Source: Saccharopolyspora shandongensis (GTDB lineage: Bacteria > Actinomycetota > Actinomycetes > Mycobacteriales > Pseudonocardiaceae). Taken from it: 64,000 nt of DNA. Position numbers and translations under genes: made by a program. The notes below the pieces were generated by a model. It did no database searches and was not told the DNA's origin. It was given only the letters and a program-made list of their open reading frames with translations. The stretch spans positions 1 through 64,000 of the forward strand of contig NZ_FNOK01000012.1 of NCBI RefSeq assembly GCF_900106995.1, in the 5' to 3' direction. Each line of letters starts with the position of its first letter. Position 1 is the stretch's first letter. Shown one piece after another: positions 42,839 to 51,923 of the stretch.

Positions 42839-43187
42839 ACCCTTTCCTGTGGAATCCCCGCGAGTTGGCCGTCGTGCAATCTACCGCGCCGCGCGGAAAG
42901 GAATCCATTGCCGTCGCCACGCGTACCCGAACGGAGCAGCTGGCTTTAACGGCATTGCTTCCTGGGGCGTGTTTCCCGTGTGCATCCGGCTGAATAAATT
43001 CGACCGCGGGGCTTATCGAGAATGTGCTGGACGGTTCCGATATATGTGGCGCACATTACCGTCGCCATTTTCGTGTCCGCGCCTCGCCGGACCGCATCCC
43101 GGGCTCGATGGCGCCGGGCTTCGTCGCGGCGGGGCTAGGATCGAGGTGCTGCTTCCGGCCGGCGGGTTCAGCCGAGGGGAGGCTTCC

Positions 43188-44045
43188 GTGGGGACGCGCG
43201 AACGGGTTGAGGCGGCTGTCCGGTTCGGTGTCGCCGAGCTGATCCCCGATCGCCTCCGGGCCGGCGGGTGGACCGTTTCCGTCGACGGCGTCTCCCAGTC
43301 CTATGTGGATCTCGAAGATCCGGCCCACCTGAAGATGCCCTACACGGACTGGATCGCCCAGGCGATCGACCGGCACTGGCCACCGAGCGACGCCGTGTCG
43401 GCGCTGTTCGTGGGCGGTGGTGGTTTCGCGTTGCCCCGTTACCTCGCCGTGACGCGGCCCGGCTCGGAGCAGCTCGTGTTCGAGCTCGACGGGAAGCTGG
43501 TCGAGCTGGTGCGCGAGCACCTCGGGCTCGACGAGGTGCCTGGCCTGGAAGTCCAGGTGCAGGACGGCCGGGCCGGCGTCGAGGATGCGCTGGACGAGAG
43601 CGCCGACCTCGTCGTGCTGGACGCTTTCCAAGGCGGGGATGTCGTCACCGGGCTGGCCACCGTCGAGTTCTTCGCCGAGGTCTCCCGGGTGCTGCGGCCC
43701 GGCGGGTTGTTCGCGGCGAACCTGTGGGATGCCGCCGAACTCGGTTTCGCCCTGCGCGCGATCGCCGCGGCCTGCGAGGTGTTCCCGCACGTGCTGGTCT
43801 TCGCCCACCCCCGCGTGCTGGCACGGCGTCAGTCCGGCAACGTCGTCCTCGTCGCTTCGACGCGCGGCCTCCCGGCGGCGGAACTGGCCGACTGGGCGGT
43901 CTCGGCGTCGGAGCGGGTCTACTGCCTGACGCCGGAGCGGCTGGCCGCCGTGTGCGGAACCGCCGCACCGCTGACCGAGGCCGATCCGCTGCTCGACCCC
44001 GTGCCGCCCGTTCGCGGCTGGTGGTCCGGCTCCCGCCTCGCCTGA
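43188..44045 (+). CDS. PABS-like (spermidine synthase family) methyltransferase
   Basis: 285 aa from GTG 43188 with GGGGAGG 5 nt upstream. Spermidine synthase-like layout: 'SQSYVDLEDPAHLKMPYTDW' (lid strand), 'ALFVGGGGFALPRYL' (SAM-type GGG loop), 'VFELDGKLVELVREHLGLDE' and 'QDGRAGVEDALDESADLVVL' then 'DAFQGGD'. The loop that aminopropyltransferases use for putrescine is altered (DAFQGG), so it may methylate or bind another substrate. Downstream lies the lysine aminotransferase gene, 169 nt away. Confidence 0.72.
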   Translation: MGTRERVEAAVRFGVAELIPDRLRAGGWTVSVDGVSQSYVDLEDPAHLKMPYTDWIAQAIDRHWPPSDAVSALFVGGGGFALPRYLAVTRPGSEQLVFELDGKLVELVREHLGLDEVPGLEVQVQDGRAGVEDALDESADLVVLDAFQGGDVVTGLATVEFFAEVSRVLRPGGLFAANLWDAAELGFALRAIAAACEVFPHVLVFAHPRVLARRQSGNVVLVASTRGLPAAELADWAVSASERVYCLTPERLAAVCGTAAPLTEADPLLDPVPPVRGWWSGSRLA

Positions 44046-44089
44046 CCGTTCACCGCCCAGCAGCAGCACTCACCCCCGCATGCCGCAGC

Positions 44090-44104
44090 GAAAGAAAATC
44101 TTTC
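44090..44104. promoter_or_regulatory. Palindrome upstream of lat
   Basis: GAAAGA-AAA-TCTTTC, perfect 6-bp arms, 110 nt before the lat start, in an unusually AT-rich patch (44085-44175). Lrp/AsnC-type regulators, which often control lat, bind AT-rich palindromes. No such regulator gene is in the window. Confidence 0.5.
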
Positions 44105-44214
44105 TCCATAGCGCAGTCTTTGCTGAAGGATGTTGCTTCTCTACGGATTCCTGATGTAATTCTTCTTGACACGTGATGCTCGACACCGCACCACACGGCG
44201 CCGGGAGGCCGAAC

Positions 44215-45582
44215 ATGACCGCTCAGCACAAGACCGTTCGCGACGTCGTACCGACCGAAGTCCCGAGCCCGCGAGACGCGGCGGCAGACGTCGTCGCGGC
44301 GCTGAAGGCGCATGTCACCGGCGACCTGATGGACATCGTCGTGGACCTCGACGCCGGCGACGGCTGCCGGCTCCGCGACGCCCGCGACGGCACCGAGTAC
44401 CTCGACATGACGATGTTCTTCAGCTCCGCGCCGCTCGGGCACGGCCACCCCGGCCTGCGCACGTCCGAGTTCGAGGCGGACCTGGTGCGCGTCGGGCGGA
44501 TCAAGCCGTCCAACCCGGACTTCGCCACCGCCGAGCAGGCCCGCTTCGCCGAGACCTTCCGCCGCGTGGTCGGCGTCCCCGAGCTGCCGCTGCTGTTCTT
44601 CATCGACGGCGGCACCCTCGCGGTGGAGAACGCGCTGAAGGTCGCCTTCGACTGGAAGACCAAGGTCAACGCGCGCAACGGAATCGCGGTGCGCGGCAGC
44701 CGCGTGCTGCACCTGGAGCGGGCCTTCCACGGCCGCAGCGGCTACACGCTCTCGCTGACCAACACCGACCCGTCGAAGATCCGCGACTACCCGATGTTCG
44801 ACTGGCCGCGCATCCCCAGTCCCGCGATCGAGCCGGGCGAGCGGTGGGACAGCGCCGAGCTGCTGCCGGAGGAGACGATCGCGCTCGACGCCGCCCGCGC
44901 CGCGCTGCGCCGCTACGGCAACGAGATCGCGTGCTTCGTCTACGAGCCGATCCAGGGCGAGGGCGGCGACCGGCACCTGCGGCCGCAGTTCCTGCAGGCG
45001 GTGCAGGAACTCTGCCAGGAGCACGACGTCCTCACCGTCGCCGACGAGGTGCAGACCGGCGCGCTGACCGGGCGGGCCTGGGCGCACGAGGCGCTCGGAC
45101 TGGAGCCGGACCTGGTCGCCTTCGGCAAGCGCCTGCAGGTGTGCGGGGTGATGGGCGGGCGCCGCGTGCTGGAGGTCGCCGACAACGCCTTCCGCGAGGC
45201 CAGCCGGATCAGCTCCACCTGGGGCGGTTCGCTGGTCGACATGGTCCGCGCGACCAGGATCCTGGAGGTCGTCGAGCGCGAGGGCCTGTTCGAGCACAGC
45301 AGGCAGATGGGCGAGCTGCTGCTTGGCGAGCTCCGCGACCTGGCGGCGGAATTCCCGTCGGTGATCCGCGATCCGCGCGGCCGCGGCCTGATGTGCGCGA
45401 TCACCTTCCGCGACCCGGCCAAGCGCGACCGCGCACTGGCGATCGCCCGCGACAGCTACCGCACGCTGTTCCTGCCGTCGGGCCCGGACGCGCTGCGCTG
45501 CCGTCCGCCGCTCTCGGTCCGGCCGGAGGAGATCGTCGACGCGGTGGCCGCGCTTCGCAAGACCCTGGCCGATCTGGCCTGA
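44215..45582 (+). CDS. lat: L-lysine 6-aminotransferase (lysine epsilon-aminotransferase)
   Basis: 455 aa from ATG 44215, GGGAGG 6 nt upstream. Class III PLP enzyme that moves the epsilon amino group of lysine to 2-oxoglutarate. Seen: 'FIDGGTLAVENALKVAFDWK', 'HGRSGYTLSLTNTDP', 'YEPIQGEGGDRHLRPQFLQA', 'VADEVQTG' and PLP-Lys in 'VAFGKRLQVCG'. The 'DGGTLAVENALK' segment is typical of LAT rather than ornithine enzymes. Used in lysine degradation, in beta-lactam producers and in stress survival of mycobacteria. Confidence 0.9.
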   Translation: MTAQHKTVRDVVPTEVPSPRDAAADVVAALKAHVTGDLMDIVVDLDAGDGCRLRDARDGTEYLDMTMFFSSAPLGHGHPGLRTSEFEADLVRVGRIKPSNPDFATAEQARFAETFRRVVGVPELPLLFFIDGGTLAVENALKVAFDWKTKVNARNGIAVRGSRVLHLERAFHGRSGYTLSLTNTDPSKIRDYPMFDWPRIPSPAIEPGERWDSAELLPEETIALDAARAALRRYGNEIACFVYEPIQGEGGDRHLRPQFLQAVQELCQEHDVLTVADEVQTGALTGRAWAHEALGLEPDLVAFGKRLQVCGVMGGRRVLEVADNAFREASRISSTWGGSLVDMVRATRILEVVEREGLFEHSRQMGELLLGELRDLAAEFPSVIRDPRGRGLMCAITFRDPAKRDRALAIARDSYRTLFLPSGPDALRCRPPLSVRPEEIVDAVAALRKTLADLA

Positions 45583-45593
45583 GGGGGCGGGAC

Positions 45594-45632
45594 CCGCGCG
45601 TGGTCGTTCCAGCCCGGAGCGACCACGCGCGG
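45594..45632 (+). terminator. Terminator after lat
   Basis: 13-bp perfect stem CCGCGCGTGGTCG / CGACCACGCGCGG with a 13-nt loop. Confidence 0.85.
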
Positions 45633-45657
45633 CTTCATTCACTTCAGGCGCCGCCGT

Positions 45658-45796
45658 TTTCGCGCGAAACCGTCACCACCCACCCGTGCCGGATGGCGAT
45701 TTCGCGCGAAAGCGCCATCGCTCACGCGTGCCGGATGGCGATTTCGCGCGAAAGCGCCGCCCACTCCTCACGTCGCGGGCCGTTCTCGCGCGAAAG
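45658..45796. repeat. Cluster of TTTCGCGCGAAA palindromes
   Basis: Three exact copies of TTTCGCGCGAAA at 45658-45669, 45700-45711 and 45742-45753, plus a degenerate copy near 45784. The second and third are inside a longer 40-nt direct repeat (GTGCCGGATGGCGA at 45687 and 45729). They lie between the convergent lat and response regulator genes. Confidence 0.9.
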
Positions 45797-45801
45797 CGGC
45801 G

Positions 45802-46398
45802 TCAGATCCAGCCTTCTTCCCAGGCGCGGCGGGCCGCTTCGTGCCGGGTTTCGACGCCGAGCTTGGTCATCGCCGCCGACAGGTAGTTGCGGACCGTGCC
45901 GGGCGCCAGGTGCACCGCCGCCGCGATGGTGGCGATCGTGCCGCCCTGCAGGGTGTGCCCGAGCAGTTCGAGTTCCCGGTCGGTGAGCGGGCAGGCGTCG
46001 CCGGTCAGCGCGCTGGCCGCGATCTCCGGGTCGATGTAGCGGGCGCCGCCGTGCACGTCGCGCAGGATCACGGCCAGCCGGGACGCGGGCGTGGTCTTGG
46101 GCACGAAGCCGCGGATGCCCGCGGCGAGCGCCCGCTTCAGCACCCCGGGGCGGGCGTGCCGGGTGACCAGCACGATCGGCAGCCGGCCGGCGAGGCGCTG
46201 CGCGGCCTGCACGCCGTCGAGCTCCGGCATCTCCAGGTCGAAGACCGCGATGTCCGGCGCGTGCTCGCGGACCGCCCGGAGCGCTTCCGCCCCGTTGCTG
46301 CACTGGGCGACCACTTCCAGGTCCGGCTCCAGGTCGAGCAGCGCGGCGAGCGCACCCCGGATCAGGTCCTCGTCGTCGGCCAGCACCACTCGGATCAC
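45802..46398 (-). CDS. NarL/DesR-type response regulator
   Basis: 198 aa. Receiver with 'VVLADDEDLIRGALAALLDL', phospho-Asp in 'IAVFDLEMPELDG' (about residue 54) and Lys of 'VPKTTP'. LuxR helix-turn-helix at the C-terminus ('PLTDRELELLGHTL', 'TIAAAVHLAPGTVRNYLSAA'). Overlaps the kinase gene by 4 nt. Similar pairs with ABC-2 exporters respond to membrane fluidity or antibiotics. Confidence 0.88.
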   Translation of the reverse strand: MIRVVLADDEDLIRGALAALLDLEPDLEVVAQCSNGAEALRAVREHAPDIAVFDLEMPELDGVQAAQRLAGRLPIVLVTRHARPGVLKRALAAGIRGFVPKTTPASRLAVILRDVHGGARYIDPEIAASALTGDACPLTDRELELLGHTLQGGTIATIAAAVHLAPGTVRNYLSAAMTKLGVETRHEAARRAWEEGWI

Positions 46399-47648
46399 GG
46401 AGTCCTCCCGGGTTCGTCGGCGGAACCGCGCAGCTCGAACCGGTCCGCCACCCGGTTCGCGTCGACCCGCCCGCCCAGTGTGCCGAACCGCTGGCGCAGC
46501 CCGTCGATGCCGGACCCGGCGTCGCCGTTCGGCGGGTTCGGGCGGTCACTGCTCAGCACGACCTGCGTGTGCGGGCCGTCGACGGCGATGACGAGTTCGC
46601 AGTTCTCGGCGCGCGAATGCCGGAGGATGTTGGTGGTGCCTTCGCGCACCAGCGCGCCGAAAAGCGGTTGCAGCGGCGGCGGAACCATCGCCGCGTCACC
46701 GCGCACCGTGGTCCGGACGCCGGCGGCCTCCAGGATTTCGCGCGCGTTGTCGAGTTCGGTGATCAGGTTGCTGCGCCGGTAGCCCTGCACGACCTCGCGG
46801 GTGTCCTTCAGCGCGGTCCGCGCGAGCTCGGCCACCTCGGCGGCCTGGGTGCGCACCCGGTCGTCGTCGACGCCGACCAGGCGCTCGGCCAGCTCCGCTT
46901 TCAACGCGATCGCCTGCAGGTGGTGGCCCTGGATGTCGTGCAGATCGGCGGCGAACCGGAGGCGTTCCTTGGCGACGGCGAGCTCGGCGCTGACGGCGCG
47001 GGCCCGGTCCAGCTCCAGCACGATGTCCCAGAACCAGGCGGCGACCAGGACCAGCGCGATCAGCGCGGCCACGGTGAACGCGACGGTGAAGCCGGTGATG
47101 ACGGCGAGCATCGGATGCGGCAGTCGCGGCAGGGCCGCGAGCCCGGCGACCGTGCTGATCAGCAACACGGATCCGATCACGAGCCGCCAGCGGATCCGGT
47201 ACGGGCTGGCCGCGATCTGCATCGCGGCCAGCCCGCTGACCAGCACCGACCAGGCCATCCCGCCGCCGTCCTGGCTCAGCGCGTACGCCATGGCCGCGAG
47301 GGCGAGCGCGAAGATCACGCCGTGCGGGACCGGGCGCGAGACGCCCTTGCCGAGGCCGCGCATCAGGCCGATCGACAGGATCGTGCCGTCCACCGCGATC
47401 ACGACCAGGACCAGCGCCAGGACGACGATCTCCGGCGTTCCGTAGAAGCCGTCCCGCGCGCCTACCACGAGGTTGAACACCGGGAAGAGCGCGTACATCG
47501 GCATCACCGGCACGAGCGACCACCAGGTGTAGCGGCGCAGTCGCACGATGCGACGCGGGTCGAACTGGGTGGGGTCGGGTTCGCTCACCGGTCCAGCATC
47601 CTGCATCCGTCCCGCCCCGCTCGCCGATTCCGGCATGACATCAGTCAT
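46395..47648 (-). CDS. DesK-like sensor histidine kinase (HisKA_3)
   Basis: 417 aa from ATG 47648. Six hydrophobic helices at about residues 40-210 form a membrane sensor. A coiled linker leads to 'RFAADLHDIQGHHLQAIALK' with the phospho-His. The ATP-binding domain shows 'VREGTTNILRHS' and 'GIDGLRQRFGTLGGRV'; the G2 'GxGxxG' is atypical ('NGDAGSGIDG'), as in DesK. Divergent from the ABC exporter genes, which are its likely targets. Confidence 0.88.
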   Translation of the reverse strand: MTDVMPESASGAGRMQDAGPVSEPDPTQFDPRRIVRLRRYTWWSLVPVMPMYALFPVFNLVVGARDGFYGTPEIVVLALVLVVIAVDGTILSIGLMRGLGKGVSRPVPHGVIFALALAAMAYALSQDGGGMAWSVLVSGLAAMQIAASPYRIRWRLVIGSVLLISTVAGLAALPRLPHPMLAVITGFTVAFTVAALIALVLVAAWFWDIVLELDRARAVSAELAVAKERLRFAADLHDIQGHHLQAIALKAELAERLVGVDDDRVRTQAAEVAELARTALKDTREVVQGYRRSNLITELDNAREILEAAGVRTTVRGDAAMVPPPLQPLFGALVREGTTNILRHSRAENCELVIAVDGPHTQVVLSSDRPNPPNGDAGSGIDGLRQRFGTLGGRVDANRVADRFELRGSADEPGRTP

Positions 47649-47728
47649 CAATTTCCCTGACAGGCCGCGCAATCGCGGCTGACGGAACGCTCTACCGGCG
47701 CGAATGCGATCCGGCGAGCCTTGACGGC

Positions 47729-48622
47729 ATGACGACACCAGTGATCAGCGTCAACGGACTGCGTTGCCGCTACGGCGATTTCGAGGCGGTCCGCGGGGTC
47801 GACTTCGACGTGCACGCCGGTGAGCTGTTCGCGCTGCTCGGCACCAACGGGGCGGGCAAGACGACGACGCTGGAGACCATCGAGGGGCACCGGGCGCCCA
47901 CCGGGGGCGCGGTGCGGGTCTTCGGCCAGGACCCCCGGCGGGATCGCTCGGTGCGCCGCCGGATCGGGATCATGTTGCAGGAGGGCGGTTTCGCCGGCGA
48001 TCTGACGGTCCTCGAAACTGCCCGGCTCGGCGCCGCCCTGACGTCCCGCAAGTCCGATGTGGACGAATCGCTGGCGGCGGTCGGGCTGGCGGCCCGGCGC
48101 GAGACGCGGGTGAAGCAGCTCTCCGGCGGCGAGCGGCGCCGGCTGGACCTCGCGCTCGCCCTGCTCGGCGATCCGGACCTGCTGTTCCTGGACGAGCCGA
48201 CCACCGGCATGGACCCGGAATCCCGCCGCGCCACCTGGGAAATGGTGCGCGCCCGACTCGCGCGGGGCACCACGGTGCTGCTGACCACGCACTACCTGGA
48301 AGAGGCCGAACGGCTGGCGCACCGGCTGGCGATCATGCACCAGGGCCACATCGCGGTGTCCGGCAGGCTGGTCGACGTGCTGGCCTCCCAGCAGGCGCGG
48401 ATCAGCTTCGACCCCGGTGACCGCGTCGAGCTCCCGTCGCTGGCCGGGACGGTGACGTGGACGGGCACCCGCGTGGAGATCCGGACCCCGGCCCTGCAGC
48501 GCGACCTGCACGCGCTGCTGTCCTGGGCCGACGGACGCCTCGATCTCGCGGGCCTGCGCGCGCACCAGGCGTCGCTCGAAGACATCTTCCAATCCGTCCG
48601 CCAGGAGGTGGCCGTCCCATGA
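47729..48622 (+). CDS. ABC-2 type exporter, ATP-binding protein
   Basis: 297 aa. Walker A 'GTNGAGKTT' (about residues 37-45), Q-loop 'GIMLQEGGF', signature 'LSGGERRRLDLALALL', Walker B 'LLFLDEPTTGMD', H-loop 'TTHYLEEAERL'. The ~75-aa C-terminal extension is typical of drug exporters (DrrA-like). Overlaps the permease gene by ATGA. Confidence 0.9.
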   Translation: MTTPVISVNGLRCRYGDFEAVRGVDFDVHAGELFALLGTNGAGKTTTLETIEGHRAPTGGAVRVFGQDPRRDRSVRRRIGIMLQEGGFAGDLTVLETARLGAALTSRKSDVDESLAAVGLAARRETRVKQLSGGERRRLDLALALLGDPDLLFLDEPTTGMDPESRRATWEMVRARLARGTTVLLTTHYLEEAERLAHRLAIMHQGHIAVSGRLVDVLASQQARISFDPGDRVELPSLAGTVTWTGTRVEIRTPALQRDLHALLSWADGRLDLAGLRAHQASLEDIFQSVRQEVAVP

Positions 48623-49338
48623 GCACAGCCGTGCTCGCGTTGAGCAGCGCCGAGTGGAAGCTGCTGATGCGCAACAAGACCGTGGCGCTCAGCGCGACGC
48701 TGATGCCGCTGCTGCTCGGCCTGCTCCTGGGCACCAGCGTGCCCGGCAGCGCCGACCTGCGGGTCTGGTCCGCGACGCTGACCACGCAGCTGCTGGCGGT
48801 GCAGGGGCTCACCGTCTACTTCACGGTGACCACCGCGCTGACCAGCCGCCGCGAGGACCTGTACCTGAAGCGGCTGCGCAGCAGCGAGCAGTCGGCCGCG
48901 ACGATCCTGACCGGCCTGCTGAGCCCGGTGGTCCTGCTCGGGTTCGGCCAGATGGTCGTGCTGTTCGGGATCTCGGTGGGCCTGGGCGCGCCGCTGCCGG
49001 CGAGCCCGGTCGCGCTGGTGCTCGCGATGATCCCGGGAGTCGCGCTCGCCGTCGCGGCGGGGGCGGCGACGAGCGGCCGGACGTCCACCGCGGAGCAGGC
49101 GCAGATCACCACGATGCCGTGGCTGATCGTGCTGCTCGGCAGCGCGTTGTGGGCGTCGATGAGCGGCTCGCCGGCCGCGGTGCTGCTGCCGGGCGGAGCC
49201 ATCGGCGACCTGGTGCACCGCGCGATGTCCGGGGTGGACCTGCTCGGCGGGCTTCCGGCGCTCGGCGTGCTGGTGGCCTGGATCGCGCTGCTGGGCCTGC
49301 TGGCCCGAGCCTGGTTCCGCTGGGAACCGCGCGCCTGA
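48619..49338 (+). CDS. ABC-2 type exporter, permease
   Basis: 239 aa, six predicted membrane helices (around residues 22-42, 57-76, 95-120, 128-150, 160-182, 210-230), as in ABC-2 permeases. Contains 'TSRREDLYLKRLRSSEQSA', the family's conserved cytoplasmic loop. Translation is coupled to the ATPase gene. Substrate unknown; regulated presumably by the adjacent DesKR-like pair. Confidence 0.88.
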   Translation: MSTAVLALSSAEWKLLMRNKTVALSATLMPLLLGLLLGTSVPGSADLRVWSATLTTQLLAVQGLTVYFTVTTALTSRREDLYLKRLRSSEQSAATILTGLLSPVVLLGFGQMVVLFGISVGLGAPLPASPVALVLAMIPGVALAVAAGAATSGRTSTAEQAQITTMPWLIVLLGSALWASMSGSPAAVLLPGGAIGDLVHRAMSGVDLLGGLPALGVLVAWIALLGLLARAWFRWEPRA

Positions 49339-49398
49339 TCCTGCCTGCGCTGGTCACGGGCCCGTGAGTGCGCTGGGCAACGCGCTCGCGGCCCGTGA

Positions 49399-50973
49399 TC
49401 AGCGCCAGGAGGGGAGCCAGAGCTCGGCCTGCCAATGCTCCTGGGTGATCGGCTCGCCGTTGAGGATCGGCCACAGCCACACGAAGTTCGCCACCACGAG
49501 CCCCACGTACAGCGACACCGCGAGCAGCCCCGTCTGGCGCCGCTCCAGGTGGTCGCGCGCCGTGCCGAGGACCTCGCCCAGCACCAGCACGATGCCCAGC
49601 ACCAGGAACGGCGCCAGCGGAGTCGCGTAGAAGAAGTACATCTGCCGGTCCAGGTTGGTGAACCACGGCAGGAAGCCCGCGCCGTAGCCGACCAGGACCG
49701 CGGCGTAGCGCCAGTCCATCCTGCTGGTCGCCCGCCAGACCGCCCAGCCTGCGACGGGCAGCGCCAGCCACCACATCGCCGGCGTGCCGATCAGCATCGT
49801 CGCCCCGATGCAGTTGGACCGGCCGCAGCCCGAGATCCCCGACTCGTAGTAGTAGAGCATCGGGCGCATGCCCATCGGCCACGCCCACGGCTTCGACTCC
49901 CACGGGTGCGGGTTCTTCGGCGTGACCAGGTGGGTGTGGAAGTCCAGCACGTTGAGCTGGTAGTACAGCAGCGACCGCAGCGCGTCGGGCAGCGATCCGA
50001 AGCCGACGTCGTCGGCGGTGATCACGGCGTGCCGGTCCGTCGCCGTCTCGCTGGCGAACCAGCCCGCCCAGGTCGCGAAGTAGACCAGCAGCGGGATCGC
50101 TACCAGCGACCACAGCGCCGGGGCGGTGTCGCGCACCAGCGCCGCCCGCCACGGCCGCCGGACTCCCGCCGCGCGCCGCGCCAGCGCATCCCAGATCACG
50201 CTGAGCAGGCCGAACGCCATGATGTAGTAGATGGCGTTCCACTTCACGCCGCAGGCCAGCCCGAGCATCAGCCCGGTGCCGAAGCGCCACCAGCGGAACC
50301 CCAGCCGCGGGCCCCAGCCGCTCGCGTCCAGCCGGCCCTCGACGCACACCTGCCACATCCGGCTGCGCACCTGGTCGCGGTCGACCAGCAGGCAGGCGAA
50401 CGCGGCGAGCAGGAACATGGCCTGGAACACGTCGAGCATCCCGACCCGGGACTGCACGTGGCTGAGCCCGTCGCAGATCAGCAGCACGCCGGCCACCGCG
50501 CCGAGCAGGGTGGACCGGGTCATGCGGCGCGCGATGCGCACGACGAGCAGCACCATCACCGTGCCGCAGAGCGCGGCCATGATCCGCCAGCCCCACGGGT
50601 TGTAGCCGAGCAGCCATTCGCCGATCGCGATCAGCTGCTTGCCGACCGGCGGATGCGCGACCAGCTCGTAGCCGGGGTTGTCCTCGTAGCCGCCGTTGCG
50701 CAGCATCTGCCACGCCTGCGGCACGTAGTGCTTCTCGTCGAAGACCGGGGTGCCCTCGTTGGTGGCGCGCCCGAGGTCCCACAGCCGCACGAGCGCCGCG
50801 ACGGCCGTGACCGCGATCGTGACCAGCCAGCCGCGCAGCCGGTCGGTTGGCATCGTCACGTCGAGCAGCGGACGTGGATCGGTCTCGCCCGGCTGCCGGG
50901 CCGGTGGCCTGCGGCCGACGTTGACGAGTTCGTCGGCGCTGCGGCCACCGGGATTGGGGACGAGGACGCTCAC
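49399..50973 (-). CDS. Protein O-mannosyltransferase (Pmt, GT39)
   Basis: 524 aa from GTG 50973. Loop-1 'RLWDLGRATNEGTPVFDEKH' holds the catalytic Asp-Glu, followed by 'GYELVAHPPVGKQLIAIGEW'. About ten membrane helices follow, and the large outer loop with 'MLYYYESGISGCGRSNC' near residue 385. Transfers mannose from polyprenyl-phosphate mannose to secreted proteins during Sec export. Divergent from rsmI, as in mycobacteria (Rv1002c/Rv1003). This marks the return to backbone after the variable region. Confidence 0.9.
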   Translation of the reverse strand: MSVLVPNPGGRSADELVNVGRRPPARQPGETDPRPLLDVTMPTDRLRGWLVTIAVTAVAALVRLWDLGRATNEGTPVFDEKHYVPQAWQMLRNGGYEDNPGYELVAHPPVGKQLIAIGEWLLGYNPWGWRIMAALCGTVMVLLVVRIARRMTRSTLLGAVAGVLLICDGLSHVQSRVGMLDVFQAMFLLAAFACLLVDRDQVRSRMWQVCVEGRLDASGWGPRLGFRWWRFGTGLMLGLACGVKWNAIYYIMAFGLLSVIWDALARRAAGVRRPWRAALVRDTAPALWSLVAIPLLVYFATWAGWFASETATDRHAVITADDVGFGSLPDALRSLLYYQLNVLDFHTHLVTPKNPHPWESKPWAWPMGMRPMLYYYESGISGCGRSNCIGATMLIGTPAMWWLALPVAGWAVWRATSRMDWRYAAVLVGYGAGFLPWFTNLDRQMYFFYATPLAPFLVLGIVLVLGEVLGTARDHLERRQTGLLAVSLYVGLVVANFVWLWPILNGEPITQEHWQAELWLPSWR

Positions 50974-51056
50974 AGCCCCCGATCGTAGGAGACCAGCCGC
51001 GAAGTCGGTGGCCCACCGCCCCGGGCGGCGTGCCCGCGGAAATACGCTGTGCGGTT

Positions 51057-51893
51057 ATGGACTCCGGCACGCTCCTGCTCGCCGCCACCCCGCTCGGCGA
51101 TTCCCGCGACGCCTCGGCGCGCCTCGTCGACGCACTCGGCTCGGCCGACGTCATCGCCGCGGAAGACACCAGGCGGGTGCGCGCGCTCGCCAGCGCGCTG
51201 GGCGTCACGCCCGGCGGCAAGGTGGTCAGCTACTACGAGGGCGTGGAAGCGGCGCGGGCGCCGATGCTGCTGGACGCCCTGCGCGAGGGCCGCACGGTGC
51301 TGCTGGTCACCGACGCCGGGATGCCCAGCGTGTCCGACCCCGGATACCGGCTGGTGGCGGCCTGCGTCGCCGAACAGCTGCCGGTGACCTGCCTGCCGGG
51401 GCCGTCCGCGGTGACCACCGCGCTCGCGGTGTCCGGGCTGCCCTCGGACCGGTTCTGCTTCGAGGGGTTCCCGCCCCGCAAGCAGGGCGAACGCCGCCGC
51501 TGGCTCGGGCGGCTGCTCGCCGAGGAACGCACCTGCGTGTTCTTCGAGGCGCCGCACCGGCTCGCCGACACCCTGGCCGACGCCGTCGAGGTGCTCGGCG
51601 GCTCGCGACGAGCAGCGGTCTGCCGCGAGCTGACCAAGACCTATGAGGAGATCCGCCGCGACAGCCTCGCGGAGCTCGCCACCTGGGCCGCCGAAGGCGT
51701 GCGCGGCGAGATCACGGTGGTGCTCGGCGGAGCCGAGCCACCGGCGGCCACCGACCCGGCGGAGCTGGTGGCGCAGGTGGAGGAGCGCGCCGCCGAAGGC
51801 GTGCGGCTGAAGGACGCGGTAGCGGAGGTCGCGGAGCTCGCGGGCGTGCGGAAGAAGGAGCTGTACGACGCGGTCCTCGCTGCCCGGCGATAG
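51057..51893 (+). CDS. rsmI: 16S rRNA 2'-O-methyltransferase RsmI
   Basis: 278 aa from ATG 51057. 'LLLAATPLGDSRDASARLVD', 'DVIAAEDTRR' and 'LVTDAGMPSVSDPGYRLVAA' are the SAM-binding signatures. 'CLPGPSAVTTALAVSGLP' follows. Methylates C1402 of 16S rRNA. A TACGCT -10-like box about 10 nt before the start suggests a leaderless or nearly leaderless mRNA. Confidence 0.92.
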   Translation: MDSGTLLLAATPLGDSRDASARLVDALGSADVIAAEDTRRVRALASALGVTPGGKVVSYYEGVEAARAPMLLDALREGRTVLLVTDAGMPSVSDPGYRLVAACVAEQLPVTCLPGPSAVTTALAVSGLPSDRFCFEGFPPRKQGERRRWLGRLLAEERTCVFFEAPHRLADTLADAVEVLGGSRRAAVCRELTKTYEEIRRDSLAELATWAAEGVRGEITVVLGGAEPPAATDPAELVAQVEERAAEGVRLKDAVAEVAELAGVRKKELYDAVLAARR

Positions 51894-51923
51894 AAGCCCG
51901 GCCGGGTTCCAGGGCAAGATCGA

